Below, in pieces: positions 11,519 through 24,921 of a stretch of DNA of 64,000 nucleotides. Both the position numbers and the translations under genes were made by a program. The notes under the pieces are model-generated. The model saw nothing but the letters and a program-made list of their open reading frames with translations, had not been told where the DNA came from and searched no databases. Source of the DNA: Pholiota molesta. Its lineage: Eukaryota; Basidiomycota; Agaricomycetes; Agaricales; Strophariaceae. Each line of letters starts with the position of its first letter. The first letter of the stretch is position 1. Location: the NCBI GenBank assembly GCA_014925825.1, contig JACGCK010000038.1, positions 186,001 through 250,000 on the forward strand, written 5' to 3'.

Positions 11519-13113
11519 GGCGGTCAAAGTGCAAGATCAAAATCAGCGAAACTGTGACAGATGTCGTGGCCTATACACTTACGTAACAGCCCATTACTTG
11601 CCCGTTACTTAGATACTCGCGATATTTTCGTACTGTAGTTGCGCTATAATTGTCTTTAATAATATCATTGAAAGCCTTCAATAAAGGCTAGGAATTTTTC
11701 AGGAGATGAAAGAAATTTTGGGACAGAACAATCTAAAAGGAGTGCCTGTCAGAGCAAGCTGTTCAAGTTACCGGTTTACCCAAGGTTTACCCATCATGTA
11801 TTCGCGCCTTTCAAACAACAGACAACTCAAAGACAACTTACTACCCAGACAGTGATACTTATTACAACTTTTTCTATCACCAAAACATTTATTAACATAT
11901 GTATCATGTATAACAATCAGGGAGAGCTTGAACACCGACGTGTAAAGCGGTTTTATCCGCGTTCGCACAAAGGAAAATTTACAATTGGCATCGCAAAACA
12001 CATCCGCCGTGAGCGAATCCTACACAACCTCGGTACAACTCGGTATCTACCAGAAGCGACCCCCAAAACGACGACGTCCCAACAGCAAGAGAATGTCAAA
12101 TGCTAATGGCATAATTATTGTTGAGAAAATGCCTGCTCACTTCAATCTGTGCGTACCAGAGGCGTTGATCGCTGGCATTGGACTTTGGATAAGGACACAA
12201 TTATGTTTAATTTCATATTCCTAACAGCTCAGTCTATTCAGATTTTCTTAGAATAACAGCCGAACGAAGATAAAGAGCCAAAGGTGCAGCGGTATCCCAC
12301 GCGGCCTGCGGGGGTGGTTGTAGTACGCCCAGGCTCTCGATGTTCCAACTTCCAAGGTTTGCTGGCCGCCAACTGGCCGCATTACAATAAATTTTACAAG
12401 TTTTGGGAACCAAAGCACCGTTACATATAGTTTTATCCTATATATAATACGTCAAGATATTCAAACTGATACAAATGTATAAACAACCTAAAGAAATTAT
12501 TACTCCACGCTGGCGCCAAAAGAATCCATTGTCCAAGGTTGTTACCGTGTAAAAGTTATTTCAAATAGCTTATGAAGATATCTATGGTACGTGCATAGTT
12601 GTAATCCCAGGAAATATTCTAACCCCATTGGAATCCAATAGAAATCATCTCCTAAGATTGTGGTACATTGGAAACGTTTGTATTGGAGTTGTAAACCTCG
12701 TAATCAACATCGTAATGGTATTGCAATAATTCTGATACCCTTGTATGGGTACACAACATTTCTGAGGCATCAGAATGGGTATAATAATTGTAACTACATT
12801 ACAAGATAGTTAAAAGTCTCTATCATGGTTTTCGCATACTTATACTCGGGCTGAAATCCATTATGTATGGATTATATTTAGGCGAACCTAAAAACTACTT
12901 TTTGCTGACGTTTGTACTTAGTAGTTTTACATTTCTGTAGATCGGGCCAAAATATTCTCCACTCATTGCCATCTCACGTCGTACATGAATATTCCGTCAT
13001 TTGATACATATGTATGAGATATCCAATTACATTTGGTATCGAAATCCATCACCCTCGTCGTTACCCTTTACCCTGCACCGTAACTATGTCCCAGCAGCAA
13101 TAAATATCCAAAT
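11519..13113. other. AT-rich intergenic region
   Basis: About 1.6 kb between the ArfGAP start and the F-box gene stop. It is visibly AT-rich and lacks long frames. Small inverted repeats occur, for example AAAACTACT near 12891 with its complement AGTAGTTTT near 12920, and ATTCTGAT/ATCAGAAT near 12729-12775. These could be hairpins of a decayed element, but no terminal repeats or target duplications were found. Confidence 0.4.
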
Positions 13114-14370
13114 TCAAGACCCCGAGTTCCATGCCTCCCCTTCCCCCACCTCCCCCTCAACCCGACTGACCCACTGCTCCCACTCCGCCCCGCACCCCTC
13201 GCCGTCGCGGCCACTGCGATGCACCTCCCAGCGCACGCGCGCGCGTCCGACCCAGAAGATGACCACCCGAAGAGCGGGGCAGAACGTGCGCAGCTCGTCC
13301 GCGAGCATGCGCTGGGACGCAGGCGGCGTGGGCGGCGGGTTCCACCGCGTCAGGTCGAGTTCGATGGAGCGCAGCGACGGCCCGTGGCGGATGAGGTGTT
13401 TGTGAAACTGGTACCGCTGTAAGGAGTGGGATATCATTAGCATCGCCTCGATCTGCAGCAGTTACAGTGAGTTACTCACCCCGACCATCGGATACGCGAA
13501 CACGCCTACATGCCGCAGGCCGTCGATGGCCCCGCACAGCATGCTGAGCACCTCCAGGCCCGTGTCTTCGCCGTGCAGGTCGAGCACGTTCACGCTCTGG
13601 AGCGTCCCGCGCAGCGTCTGCACCACGCCCCGAAGCAGCGGCACCGCAGAGGTGCGTTCACAATCGACCACGAGCTGGACATGGCGCAGCTGCCCCGCGC
13701 TGCACCCGCTCAGCAGACGCGCGCCAAGGAGCAGCGGGCCATCGAAGACCTGCAGGGCAGGCAGCGGGGGCAGCGCAGACGCCTCTGGCTCGGCGGAGGC
13801 AGCGTCGGCCACGGGCGCGGGGTCTTCCAGCCCGCCGTACAGCTGCAGGGCGCGCAGCGACGTCTGCGTGTGCAGGAACCGGAGCAGATGCGCGTCGCAC
13901 GGGAGGCGCAGGCGCGCGTCTTTGAGCTGGAAGGCGGGGTCCGCGCCCGCGCCGGGGTCGAGCACCCAGCTGTGCGCGAAGGCGAAGTCGCTGAGGACGA
14001 GCATCTCGAGGTTGGGCATCACGGCGAACGCGGCCTGCAGCGCCTCCCAGAACGCGCGCGGGACCGCGCTCGTGTGTGCGAGGAGTGGATCTGGGTTGAA
14101 CGCGAACGTACGTACGTGCGTTCCCAACTGGTCGGGCGGTGTGGATGTGAGGGTTCTGCATGCAGCGAGACAGGGCGCTGGATCTGCGAAGGCAAGGCGC
14201 GCGTAGAGGTGCGGAGTGGCTTCGCGCTGGAGGGCTTTGCAGGTGAGGCAGAGGGCGGCGAGGTCGCGCCGAGCGGAGTCGCCTGTGCTCAAGGTGAGCG
14301 CTATGCTGCGGCAGATTTGCGGGGAGAGGGGGAGCATATCTGGTGAGGTGTTAGGAATGAGGAGAGACAT
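13114..14370 (-). CDS. F-box-like domain protein
   Basis: Two exons, 14370-13480 and 13416-13114, joined across a 63-nt intron, giving 397 residues. The start at 14370 (MSLLIPNTSP) is the first ATG; the frame extends further only through a GTG. The N-terminus LPLSPQICRSIALTL followed by DLAALCLTCKALQREATPHLY fits the F-box-like pattern of Agaricomycete proteins, where a short F-box is followed by irregular leucine-rich sequence. Repeats such as MPNLEMLVLSDFAF and LRALQLYGG support that. The C-terminal exon encodes PSLRSIELDLTRW and FCPALRVVIFWVG. Such proteins may present substrates to SCF ubiquitin ligases; the target is unknown. Coding GC content is very high. Confidence 0.75.
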
Positions 14371-15166
14371 ATGTGGGGAAATGTCATACACATTTTGTGA
14401 GCAGCGTGGCTGTGGACGGCGGGTTAGCGGCCATAGTTTCTATTGTGGGCACTGTCACATACATGCTTGGGCTTGTCAAAAGTGCGCAAGTATAAGGAGA
14501 ACCGAAGAATCCAAATATTGGAATGCGATGTTAATTAGTGCGGTGCACTGCCTGCATGCGCCCTTTCAGCCGTTGTCAAAAGTTGAGGCGATGGTGTCAA
14601 TCGTCTGAGTTGATAATCAGCGCGTTACTGTGAAATCTATTTCCACCTACACTTGGTTCGATGCAATGGCCAAGATGGGCTCGGAATTACGACTGCACAG
14701 CCGTCGAAGTCCTCTACAATCGATTGTGACTGATTGATTGTTTTGAGATACGCTTCAGATATCTTCTATCTGAGAGAATTATCAGTTTAGCACGCCCCAA
14801 GCTTCTAGGATTTATGAGTTCACGTAGTTAGATGTTGCCAAGTTAGATGGTGTTCGCAGAATCCAGATCCTCGACGCGCTTTCAGAAATAGAGACAGGAA
14901 TTTCGTTGTGGCAGAAAAGCAGGTCAAAATGTGAGTAATCTCGATAATCGGCCTCTACATGCACGTCGTAGGATGTGTAGTTGGATGCAAGTTGGATGTG
15001 CCACTTGGTGGAATGCAAGAGCAATTTGTAATGACAGTACAATTCAATTGAACAACAATTGAAGGTAATTATTCGGAATGATGAACCCCAAATTAGGGTT
15101 CGCGTGCCCTTGTCCGCATCCCTGAGCTCACTTTTTTGACTTCTCCCTTCTCCACACTCTACCACC
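14371..15166. other. Divergent intergenic region
   Basis: About 800 bp upstream of both the F-box gene (minus) and the EB1 gene (plus), so it should contain both promoters. A pyrimidine-rich tract near 15130-15163 directly precedes the EB1 start codon, as is common in fungal core promoters. No gene is supported. Confidence 0.45.
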
Positions 15167-16333
15167 ATGACGGCCTCAAGAACAGATTTGCTCGCTTGGC
15201 TCAACGAGCTCCTCCAGATAAACTATACCAAGGTCGAGCAGTGTGGTTCGGGCGGCGCATACTGCCAGATTCTTGACTCCATCTATGGTGAGCCTCGCGT
15301 TCTTGCCTTTCGCTCCAAACTCAGTTTCGTCCAGGCGATCTGCCGATGAACAGGGTGAAGATGAACGCAAAGCACGAGTATGAGTTCGTGGCCAACTACA
15401 AAGTAATGCAGAACGTCTTCAAGGCCAAGAAGATCGACAAGGTGCGTCAGTATGCCACCCTGCCCAATCCGCACCGCATTTCGGGAATGCACCAAAACCC
15501 CGCTCACTCAATTGGAATTCGTAGCCCATTCCCGTGGAGAAGCTCGTCAAGTGCAAAATGCAGTACGTCCATGCCCACTATCACCCCATCATCTGATCCA
15601 ACCATAACCGCGCATCATAGGGACAATCTCGAGTTCCTGCAGTGGATGAAGCGCTTCTGGGACGCGAACTACGGCGGGCAGGGCTACGATGCCGTCGGCC
15701 GTAGGAAAGGCGTCGCAGCAGACCCTCCTGCGACCATCGCGCCCCTCGCCGCGGGCTCGCGCACGACCCCCGTCGGCGGCGGTGCACGGGCTGGAGGCCG
15801 CACCCCCGTCGGCGGCTTCCGCTCGGGCTCTGCGCAGCCTAACGAGGCCGTGCAGCAGCTGCAGGCGCAGGTAAAGGAACTATCTACACATCTGGAAGGT
15901 TTGGAGAAGGAGCGCGACTTTTATTTCGAGAAGGTACGTGTTGGTTTTCTTTTTTGGTTTTTAATATGGGATTTTCTGCGATGGGAGCTTGATCGCGTTA
16001 AGCAATGCCGCTGGGGACGTTACTGACCTTATTTCCGTTGCTTTCTCGTCTATCTTTCTCACAGCTACGCGATATCGAGATCTTGGTGCAGCAACAGATC
16101 GAAGTCCTTGAAGGTGAAGGAAAGGACGACCACACCCTGCGGGAGATCCAAAAGATTCTCTATTCTACCGAGGTACGCAGTTCTGTAATTATTTCTTGCA
16201 TATTACTCACCATGGCCATTTCTTCCGCCCTCACCACCCACTTATTAAATCCCAATCCGATTCTCTCGACATATAGGAAGGATTTGAAGTCCCTGATGCT
16301 GCAGCCGCCGTCGACGAAGAGGAGACTTTCTAG
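15167..16333 (+). CDS. mal3: EB1-family microtubule plus-end tracking protein (Mal3/Bim1)
   Basis: Six exons: 15167-15287, 15335-15441, 15525-15562, 15621-15933, 16065-16172, 16277-16333. The calponin-homology domain (about residues 3-105) contains SRTDLLAWLNELLQINYTK, AYCQILDSIYGDLPMNRVK, KHEYEFVANYKVMQ and LEFLQWMKRFWD. A Gly/Ala/Pro-rich linker with two TPVGG repeats follows. The EB1 coiled coil and homology domain then show LEGLEKERDFYFEKLRDIE, ILVQQQIEVLEG and IQKILYSTEEGFEVP. The protein binds growing microtubule ends and recruits CAP-Gly and other partners. The C-terminus is acidic and ends EEETF, keeping a terminal aromatic but not the usual EEY/F spacing. Conserved single gene, very secure. 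Confidence 0.96.
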
Positions 16334-17041
16334 ATACCTTCCCAGTGTTAATCGATGCATACCATACCCTCTACATCCATCCATCCATGTTAATCGCACG
16401 CCTATCGATATATCTTGATCACTTTTCTATACTTTCTAATACCTTCGCGATGACTCGGGTGAAAGCTGATTCCATCGATTAATGGACTAATGGACCTTTT
16501 CGTTCTTGGTCAATTTTGCTTTGCAGTGTGCACGGCTCAAGAATTCGTCGATTGTGTCGGCCTTTCAGGTTCATAATCAGTGCCAGAGATAGAGCATCTA
16601 TTTATAAAAAAGATAAAAAGATCCGTATAAGCTGCTTGATGCAGTACACCAGGTGAAAATTAACGCTCAGTTTGTTCTAACTTGGAAAAGTATATTTGCG
16701 CAGATGGCTGCTATCGAACGTGGTTATGATGTGTGATATGTAAATGCTATGCGTTGCAGTCAAGAAGGGTGATATCACTACTTAATATTGGTGTAGTAGC
16801 GAATAGTGGCAATATGAAGAGGTAATAAGTGAGCGTATAACGATGATAAAGTACAGCTTGTTAGTCATGGAATGTCTATCATAAAAATCGTAGTGGCAGA
16901 ACCGCTGAGCTGAGATGTGTCGTGCTATGTCGTGTCGTATGGTGGCGAAGGTATTCACACAAATATGATTTGAGTTTGATCTGGAGCGCGCGCTTGGCGC
17001 GCGCAGCTTGTTTTGTTTTTGTTTCTGGCAAGTATGGCGCA
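16334..17041. other. Intergenic region, convergent ends
   Basis: About 700 bp between the stop codons of the EB1 gene and the minus-strand transporter. No open frame with motifs and no RNA gene recognised. Confidence 0.45.
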
Positions 17042-19103
17042 TCACACCCGTGCCAACACCCGTCTGTCGATAAGCAGACGCGCAGCGAGGATGAACAAGG
17101 ACCCGCCCAGCATCGTCGCCCCAGAAAAGATGATCATCGTTGCGTACGAGCCCTTGTCGCGTGCGAGGAGAGCGCCGGCTGTCGGCCCGCCGACGAGAGA
17201 TCTAAAAGAGAAAGTGACATAGTGCGAGTCAGTAAACATGTCGACAATGTGCATTTGGTGTGCAATAGACAATGAAACGAGTCAGTATGAAAAAGGATTA
17301 TCGAGAACCCGAGTACGGGCGGTACTAGTATGTTAACAGCTCCATACTCGCGAAGGAACTTGAAAAGGAAAGATTGATGCGGAGGATATGGATCTGCAAC
17401 CGTGGCATCTTGAAATGATGCGTTGGTGTAGAAAAGGCGCCCATCATCCGTCCCATGTCGGGTAAACGAAATAGCATAAAAATGGAGAAGAACAATAGGA
17501 CAGGAAGGAGAAAAAGTAAAGCGATAGAGAAAGAGCACTCACGGGACAGAAATAATGCTATATAGCATTCCAATTCGTGTCCCAATCTGGCTGATATCCG
17601 AGATTTGGGCAACGCACGGCGTGATGAGCGAAATGAACGCGCCCGAGAAGAAACCATACACCGCCGCAAATAGCATAAGCGCAACCAAGGTATCCGTATG
17701 CAACCAGAAGGCGATACATGTCAGTCCCGAAAGAAAGGCCGCGGGAGCGAGTAGATTGAAGCGCCCTATGGTGTCGGAGAGGTACGCGGGTGCGACGCGG
17801 CCCAGAACGCCACCCGCGTTCAGCACGGCAAGGACATAGAAGGACATGTGTGAGGGGATAGAGAGGTGCTTCGCGTATTCGACGATGTAGAAGAAGGGGA
17901 TGAAGAGACCTATATTGATAAGCAGCAACGAGTGAAAATACAGTTAAGTTGGCATCTAGACTACAAACGGAAACTGCGTACCGAGGGCAACGAAGCAACT
18001 CCCAATCGCAAGGAGTACAAAGCGCGCGTCCATGACGGTTTTGATGTCAAAGTACGGTCCAGGCTTGCGCCGCACAGAGCGGCTGGACACCATCAGCGTC
18101 GCCACGACGCAGCCTACGCCACTGATTAGACCAATGATGCGCACTCCCCAGCCGAAACCGACGCGTTCGAGGAGGCCTTGAATCATCACCGGATATACAA
18201 CTCCACCTAAGACAGGAAGAACGATGGCAACGAGAGAAGGAGGCAGTCAAGCTTCTATCTACGGTTACGGTGCAAAAACGGGACCGACCTAAGCTTGACC
18301 CCGCGACACCGACTCCCAATGCCGTCGCGCGGTACTTAGAGAAATGCGTTGAGATGCTCGCCAGAGATGGGTAGAACCTACGCTTCGCATCAGTATCCTC
18401 GACGATATACCAAAAATGAATAAGAAATCACGTACAGAAGGCCGACACCCAACCCGAAAAGGACACCTTGGCATAAGATGTACTGGTAATATGCCTTGCA
18501 GAAGCTAGTGAGCACCATACTTCCAATGGAGCATATCGTGCCAGCGAGCATGAGCCCTGTTGGGCCGTAAGCGTCGAAAAGACGTCCAATGGGGGCACCC
18601 TAGATAGAGTTAATCAGATACTGAGTAAGTTAACGGTCAATCAATGAGCACCGCATCAACAACACCTTCGAGATAGTAAAGCTGGGGCAAAGTTAAGGGT
18701 CGGTACTTACCGAGAAGAAGAACATCCACAGCTGTAGCGACCCGATCCATGAAATCGTAGCGGCCGGGAGCCGTTGTAGTTGATGTGCGGCGTACCACGC
18801 CTGGAACGTGCCAAACGCGTTCATCTGGCCAAAGGAGAAGAACAGAGCGAGGAAGGCACCGGCGACCGTAAGATTCGCGCGCCAGCCACCCTCTGGGTAT
18901 GTATGATCGGAGGAGGTGGATAGTTGAGGTTCAAGATCGTAGTCGGCTGCCACAATTATAGTGGAGGGTGGAACGCTCGTGCCACTGACGGCATGCGCAC
19001 CCATGGAGGAGTCATCGTCGAGCGAGAGACATATCGTCGCAGGCGTATGTAGGTATTTCTCGTGGTCCAGCATCGAGGGCGGGGGATGGTTGCCACTGGC
19101 CAT
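17042..19103 (-). CDS. Monocarboxylate-transporter-like MFS protein
   Basis: Six exons on the minus strand: 19103-18711, 18599-18436, 18377-18289, 18206-17982, 17909-17543, 17201-17042, giving 465 residues. A polar N-terminus of about 70 residues ends in YPEGGWRANL, the MCT-family signature before TM1. Other landmarks are FGQMNAFGTFQAWY, GAPIGRLFDAYGP, GLGVGLLFYPSLASISTHFS, VLAVLNAGGVLGRVAPAYLSD and SLVGGPTAGALL, together giving the 12-helix MCT layout. Fungal members usually sit in the plasma or vacuolar membrane and move monocarboxylates, riboflavin or similar solutes; the substrate here is unknown. All splice joins keep frame. It belongs to a different MFS family from the three at 0.7-8.9 kb. 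Confidence 0.9.
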
Positions 19104-22004
19104 GGGGCCAGTATACTTTCGTGTCCGGGAGGCAGTGATGAAGGGAGACCATTTGGAACGATATGGCCCGCTGGATTTATAGGTATGAGTCGTGCTGAAG
19201 AAGATGCATTGATGCCCTTATTTGGAGATTGACCGCGGGTTCAAGAAGTGACGTTTGCTAAACATTTACTACTGGCACGGCCGGGCGGTACACGCCCGCT
19301 CCTGGCGAGTGGTCTAACACGGTCATATAATTAGAAAGGCAACGAAGCGCGGAGGATGTGACGTACTATTTCCTCCTTCGCGGATATAGAATAACTTGAA
19401 CCCAAATTCGAAAGCATAGATATAGAAGAATGAAGAGCTTGCCCCTAGGTTCAACATATTCAAACGTCCGGAGTATGCGGAAATCAAGCCTTCCGCGATG
19501 CCCAACGGGAGGCAAAGTACACCTGCGCTCTGCTATTAATTCAATTGGATATACCAAATATCGAGTTTCAATTGTGGCTGCCTTCCTCGGTGTGGTGTGA
19601 CTCGGCGTGGGGAGCGCTCGCATATCGTTCCCTTCGGATACTGCGTAAAAGAAATAACCACAGCCCGCCCGGATCTGGCGTGTCTGTCGTTCACGAGTGA
19701 GAATATATGTACGGATCTCGACAGCTTTACAGGCGGCCAGCGTGATGTGATCACGCTGGGCCGACGGGTCGTTGACGGGTGCTGCGAAAGCAGACTGGCA
19801 GACATTGCGCTCCATGAGTCGAATCCACGTTTGAGCTCCTTGATGAATGCAGCTTATGCACGCAGGTTGTCGAGCTACAGTCCTAATGTCATTCTCAACT
19901 TTGTTCTGTCGACGCTGGAGAATGATTGGATGTGCCCCTTCACTAAGCACAGCGTTCTCAAATCAGACATAGTTTCGGGATGTGGGAATGACGACGGAAT
20001 CCACGTACCTTACATGTCTACCGAATTGATTGGAATCTGAGAGTTAGACAGAGTCATCAACAGTATGGATGGCTGTTCCATCCGTCATCTGTCGTTGGAC
20101 TATATATTGCGGTGCGACTTATCACAATTTGGCTGGTTGGCCGTCAATAATTGACAACTCGAACATAGGAACTTTGCACGCGTGATTTGGAGACAAGGCA
20201 ATGGACAGGCGCGTCATCGGCACATGGCTTTGTATCTATGAAGGATGGTCGACCTTAGGCCAGGTTACCAGGTATAAATGCAAAAAGCTTTCAGAGGAGG
20301 ATGGACGTTTGGGGAAAGAAACTTAGAGAGCCTCGTGAACGTGGATGGTGGGATCATTTTTCGCGGATTTAACCGTGCCGCTGACAGCCTGACACAGATC
20401 CTAACCAAACCGAAATAACATCACGAAAGCAATGTTAGTGATGGAATTGATGTCATTGTCAAGCCTCAAACATTTATTGGGTCGTCTAGCGCCACGCTAA
20501 ACATAATGAAAGTAGATAAAAAGTGCCTCAAAGGTCCCTTTATTATGAGACATCAAGAATATAGAGTATTACAATCAGCTTCCTCTCCTTGGAGTAAGAG
20601 ACTCAGGATACCGCCTTTGAATGCAGAAATATTACGTCGATTGACTCCCAAAATCCATAGACCTGTCATTGTGAATTGTGAATGGGGAGCTATTTAAATT
20701 GCGATGGCAAACTCCTTTTGCTCCTTGGAGAATTAGAGTTGACCGCGGAATTGTGGAGAAACGTATTTTGACCACCTCACCTTCCCAGTCTAGTGGAAAT
20801 ATCTGATATCACAAAGCACTTCCGACGGCGGGAAAGGACTGATGGGAAGGCTTCCGAGTTACTTCGCTCGGAATTCGCGATATGTGCCTAAACCCCAAAT
20901 TCTTCGGAGTTCGAACAGTCAGAAGTCGAATAGAAATATACTTACCAGGATCAGAGTCAGAGTCGGTTGTAAAAGTACATTTCATATAATGGCTGAGAAA
21001 GCAGAAAGTATATTGACACCGACAGGGGGGCAGATAAACAATAATTGAGCAAATAAGTCTTCCATTGGAGAGGCGCTAAAGAGAAGATTTAGAAGGCCGG
21101 TGGGTGGCCTCGAGTGCTTATCAGAATGCCGGATAGCCTGTAGAACATCGTTCTGAACTTATCTTCAGAAGAGCCGTGGCAAAGTATAAGCAGGATGTTT
21201 GAAGAGATCCCTTAAACTTCTAATGCGTCACAGCCCTTCTACACTCATCAGAGCTTTTCCAGATCAGCGAGAAGGGAGGCCAATGATTTTAAACACGGCG
21301 TCAAGAGATAAAAGTGGACTTAGAGACTGGAAGGTATGTCGTATGTCCGCTTGTAGGTGGATGATGTCTTTGTACACGTCCTGGATCAAATCACCTCAAT
21401 AGATGCTGTGGCGCCAGGCTTTAGAATTCTAGTCTAGAAGATCGAGAATCAAACAAGCTATTCTTTCCAGAGCATCTCCAGCTTCTGTAATATTCCACGA
21501 GAGCGAGACCTGGCCATCCTTTATTCTGTTCTTCATGACATCGATATTGACCTAGTACTGAGTTTAGAGAGAAGCATGGATCTTGAAGCCTGACCGGCGA
21601 ACAAAAGGGGAGATAACAATGTGTGTTGGCAGAGATTCAAGTTGATTCCAGTGTAATATTACCCAGTTGCTGTTACTAGGAAGTCTTGAATTTGATCAGT
21701 AGTTAGCCAAGGATGCCGCTGACAGCCAGAAAGCCGCGGAGTAAGTACAAGCAGAGTACAAGTCACCGTCAAGGTCAAGTCGCCATGGACAAAAAAAAAA
21801 AATTTGTTACTTGCTTGTTATACTTACACTGAAATGGCAAACAATGCGAACCTCGAACCGGACCGGCGTCTAAGTATAGAGCTAGTAGGTCGCTAAATCG
21901 ATGATCATGATTCGGCGATCCTCCAACATGCCGACCTTGTGCAAACCTCGTACTTATCTCGTGCAACAAGTAAATCAACCATTCAAGCCATTTATCCTGA
22001 ACAC
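19104..22004. other. Gene-poor region
   Basis: About 2.9 kb without a supportable gene. Open frames on both strands at 19366-19950 (minus) and 19597-20040 (plus) overlap and neither has a motif or intron logic. A poly-A run lies near 21789. Sequence between 20500 and 21700 shows many short interrupted frames, as expected for old, decayed coding or transposon DNA that I cannot identify. Confidence 0.4.
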
Positions 22005-22585
22005 ATGGTGAATCAACAGATAGATGGTAAAGTAATGTTCAACGTAACTCTTATCTAATCTCGCTTCATACTAAGCTTTCCAAGGTCAATCAATTGCGAT
22101 TGTAAAAATCAGCAAAGAGGATACCGTAAACCTCCGCCACTCCGTCCTTTGGCCAGACATGCCACCTGAACACGTCATTCTTCCAGAAGACGATTGGGAA
22201 TCCATTACGGAGCATTTCTATCTCACCTCAACTATCCGGTAGCCGTAATTTCACTATTCCTGGAGGCACGGCCGATCGATAAGTCAGAGGAGCCACAACC
22301 GAGCCCGGACGGTACTTCGACGTCAAAGACAAAAGAGCCAGCAATACGATTCCGCAAATTCGCCTGCGATCCTCAGTATCAAGGCAAGGGACTTGGAACT
22401 TGGTTGCTGCTACACGCGTTATCGATCGCCCGATCCGAACTAGGCGTACATGTCGCATGGTGTGATGCGAGGAGGACAACCGAGGATTGGTACAAAAGAG
22501 AGGGTTTGTCTCCTTTGGAAGTTCTTTCTTCAAGGGGCCCGTGGAGTACATTCGCATGGAACTTGATTTGCGTCAGCTGGCCTGA
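22005..22585 (+). pseudogene. GNAT N-acetyltransferase with two single-base frameshifts
   Basis: Exon 1 (22005-22026, MVNQQID) splices over a 58-nt intron with branch-like TACTAA into 22085, keeping frame: IAIVKISKEDTVNLRHSVLW, then PPEHVILPEDD. Near 22192 the frame slips by one base and continues as GIHYGAFLSHLNYPVAVISL, then FACDPQYQGKGLGTWLLLHA. The latter is GNAT motif A, with the acetyl-CoA loop QGKGLG. Near 22507 a second one-base slip leads to GSSFFKGPVEYIRMELDL and a stop at 22585. Both slips sit at runs of three identical bases where four would restore the frame (GGG, TTT). It could therefore be intact in the organism. Acetyltransferase role is a family inference; the acceptor substrate is unknown. 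Confidence 0.7.
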
Positions 22586-24921
22586 GTTTGCCGCCGCTAT
22601 AACATAGCACTATACCCATTCCTTTGTTAGCGCGCAGCTCCTGCAACATATAACAGTGTTCCAGCTGACGATGCTGTATCGGTCTTAGACAATCACTCAC
22701 ACGAGCTCCGAGGCATTTGCGCGGTAATCATATCCAGTAGTTACAAGAAGAATACAATGAAAGCCAATTCGAAAACACCGTCAGGCCATGAGATGAAGCG
22801 GTGAATGTTAAATCAGGAGAGTTTGCCTTTCTCGTCGCATAAAGTCAGGAATCGGGGGTATACTTTCTGCGAGAAATGACGTTACTTATGACTTATAGCA
22901 AGGAACTCCAAAGTAGTTACGATTCTGGAATCATCCCGAAACCGCTCTCGATATGCCAGATATATTCGTATCTCCAGTTTTGTGCTTGACATATGGGATT
23001 CGGAACGAACCGCACAAGATGGAGCGTCATAGTCGATTACTTCTTTGTATTGTTAGTATGATAGCCGGCTGTATACCGCTATATTTCGTACCACGCTTAT
23101 TACACATGTTTTGGTTAACTCCTCCGCAGACCAGGTTAGCTTTGCTTATGTACATCGAAATTCCTGATAGAAAGTGATCAGCAGGTGATATGTGTCGATG
23201 ACCTCAGTTTAATCTCGTAACTTTAGAATCTGCGAAGAAGAGATGGCTTTCCGTAGAAATCCTTCCAGATCTTCCGGGTTCAGATATCGAAGGTATTGGG
23301 ATGTGTATTCTTGTTGAACGTGCCGTATGACTATTTATCGGGCTTCCTTGCATAGAAAAGACATCAAAGGCATAAAATGGAGAAAACCGTGCTGCTTTGT
23401 GTTGGGGCCGCCGATAATTTTTCAAACCTAGGATCCACAGAATGCAGCTCCTAATCTCAATTATATGGCGGTTTATAGGGCTAACCATTCCTTGACGGCA
23501 GTTGTAAACAATATGCTCCGGCCGATATTGGGACCACATCGATAGGGCCTGAATGATCAAATGGTATTGCGGATGATGCTCGTAATGGTTATACAATTTC
23601 CAATTATGTTTAGGGAGCGACGAAGCTTGGCGAAGACGGAAGGAGATACTTTGACCGGGTATTTTATCATTTTCTTGGCTGAGCACAATAGAAAAAAGTA
23701 AGCAAGAGAAATGTATAAATACGGCGTCGTCAAAAGAGTATAGAGCATTGTCTCGGAGCTCCCAAATTTCTACCGCCATCGATACACCTAACCATCTCTT
23801 GTATCGCTCTGAATATTACATCTCGGAATATAGAGGAGAGCCTACCGTAGTCGCTGTGCCTTCAGCTCGACGGTGCTTCCTCTTTCATAGCCGAAATAGT
23901 ACCATTCAGAGCGTAGCTGGGATTGGACTGGTATCTCGATCTGGCTGAATACAGCTTGATTGTGATTTATCATCGCTTTTCTCTCTGTCTTGCTTTCCAA
24001 TCTATATTCCTGATAATGACTATTTCTTGTGCAGGAGTTTGCAGGATACCGAAACGCGAGAGAGTCTCAGGGAATCTGTAGCATGTGTGTGAGGGGTGAA
24101 TGTGATTATTACGCGTATTCTAATTGCCATGTAGTAACTTTTCTCGCTAACATCGAATTCGAAGATATCATAACTATGACGTTGGTAGCTAATCACTTGA
24201 CTAAATTCTGTAAGCTTACCGACGGTTCGGTACTTCTGCTGACTTCCTTTTATAAGCGCTAAGCGCTAAGCGCCTAGTATCGCGCTTCCTGATTACCAGA
24301 CAGTATCTACGCAAGCTGATCGAGAGAAGGAGTGTTATTTAGAAGCCATATGCCGCTAAATGTGACGACTTCTCAATAGAAAGATTTAGATAGAACGGCA
24401 TCCACATAGTATAGCTGGACAGTGCATAAGTGAAGAGGACCCACGTCCCGCTGACAAACAAATTCCTGTGATGTGAAGTTGATCGTTTACCCAGCACATA
24501 GAAGAGTCGGTCTTGTGAGAGGTCACTGGTTTCTGTGTGAAGACTTTCTCTCTAAGATTCTAGAATCTATTAGAGGCTGAGCCTTACGAAATCGAAGGCT
24601 ACTGGTATGCAGAATTTAATCAGAGTACATATATTTACTTCAAGTTACATCATGCAGGTATTTATATCACTGGAATAACTTTTAATACATAACCTTGTCG
24701 GAATTTCTAAAAGGATTATGCTGAAGTGATTTACTATTGGGCCTCTGTCTTCCAACTGTCGTCGACTCATCGTAAATTCAAGTTCGGCAACTTGGTATGA
24801 TGTCACGTGATAATAATCATTTCCGCGTGACTCAGACTGTTCATTTCGCGCGGCCTCCTTTGACCAGAACAACCACAGTCAAGTTTCACCATCTTAACTC
24901 TACCCTATTCTTTCTATCACC
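22586..24921. other. Gene-poor region upstream of the E2 gene
   Basis: About 2.3 kb. The longest frame (23204-23779, minus, 191 codons) shows no motif or plausible splice partner. A short direct repeat of AAGCGCT occurs around 24254-24272. The last 150 bp hold the promoter of the ubiquitin-conjugating gene. No other feature is supported. Confidence 0.4.

Noticed and set aside
13510..14346. 278-codon plus-strand frame opposite the F-box gene
   Set aside because: Antisense shadow of a high-GC exon; no motif, while the minus strand has F-box-like and leucine-rich features plus a splice to a second exon.
14590..14665. GGTTCGATGCAATGG as a tRNA B-box
   Set aside because: No A-box or cloverleaf upstream at the right distance.
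19366..20040. Overlapping 194-codon (minus) and 147-codon (plus) frames
   Set aside because: Neither shows a domain, start context or intron structure; each contradicts the other.
23204..23779. 191-codon minus-strand frame
   Set aside because: No recognisable motif, signal or helix pattern; AT-balanced region with many chance frames.
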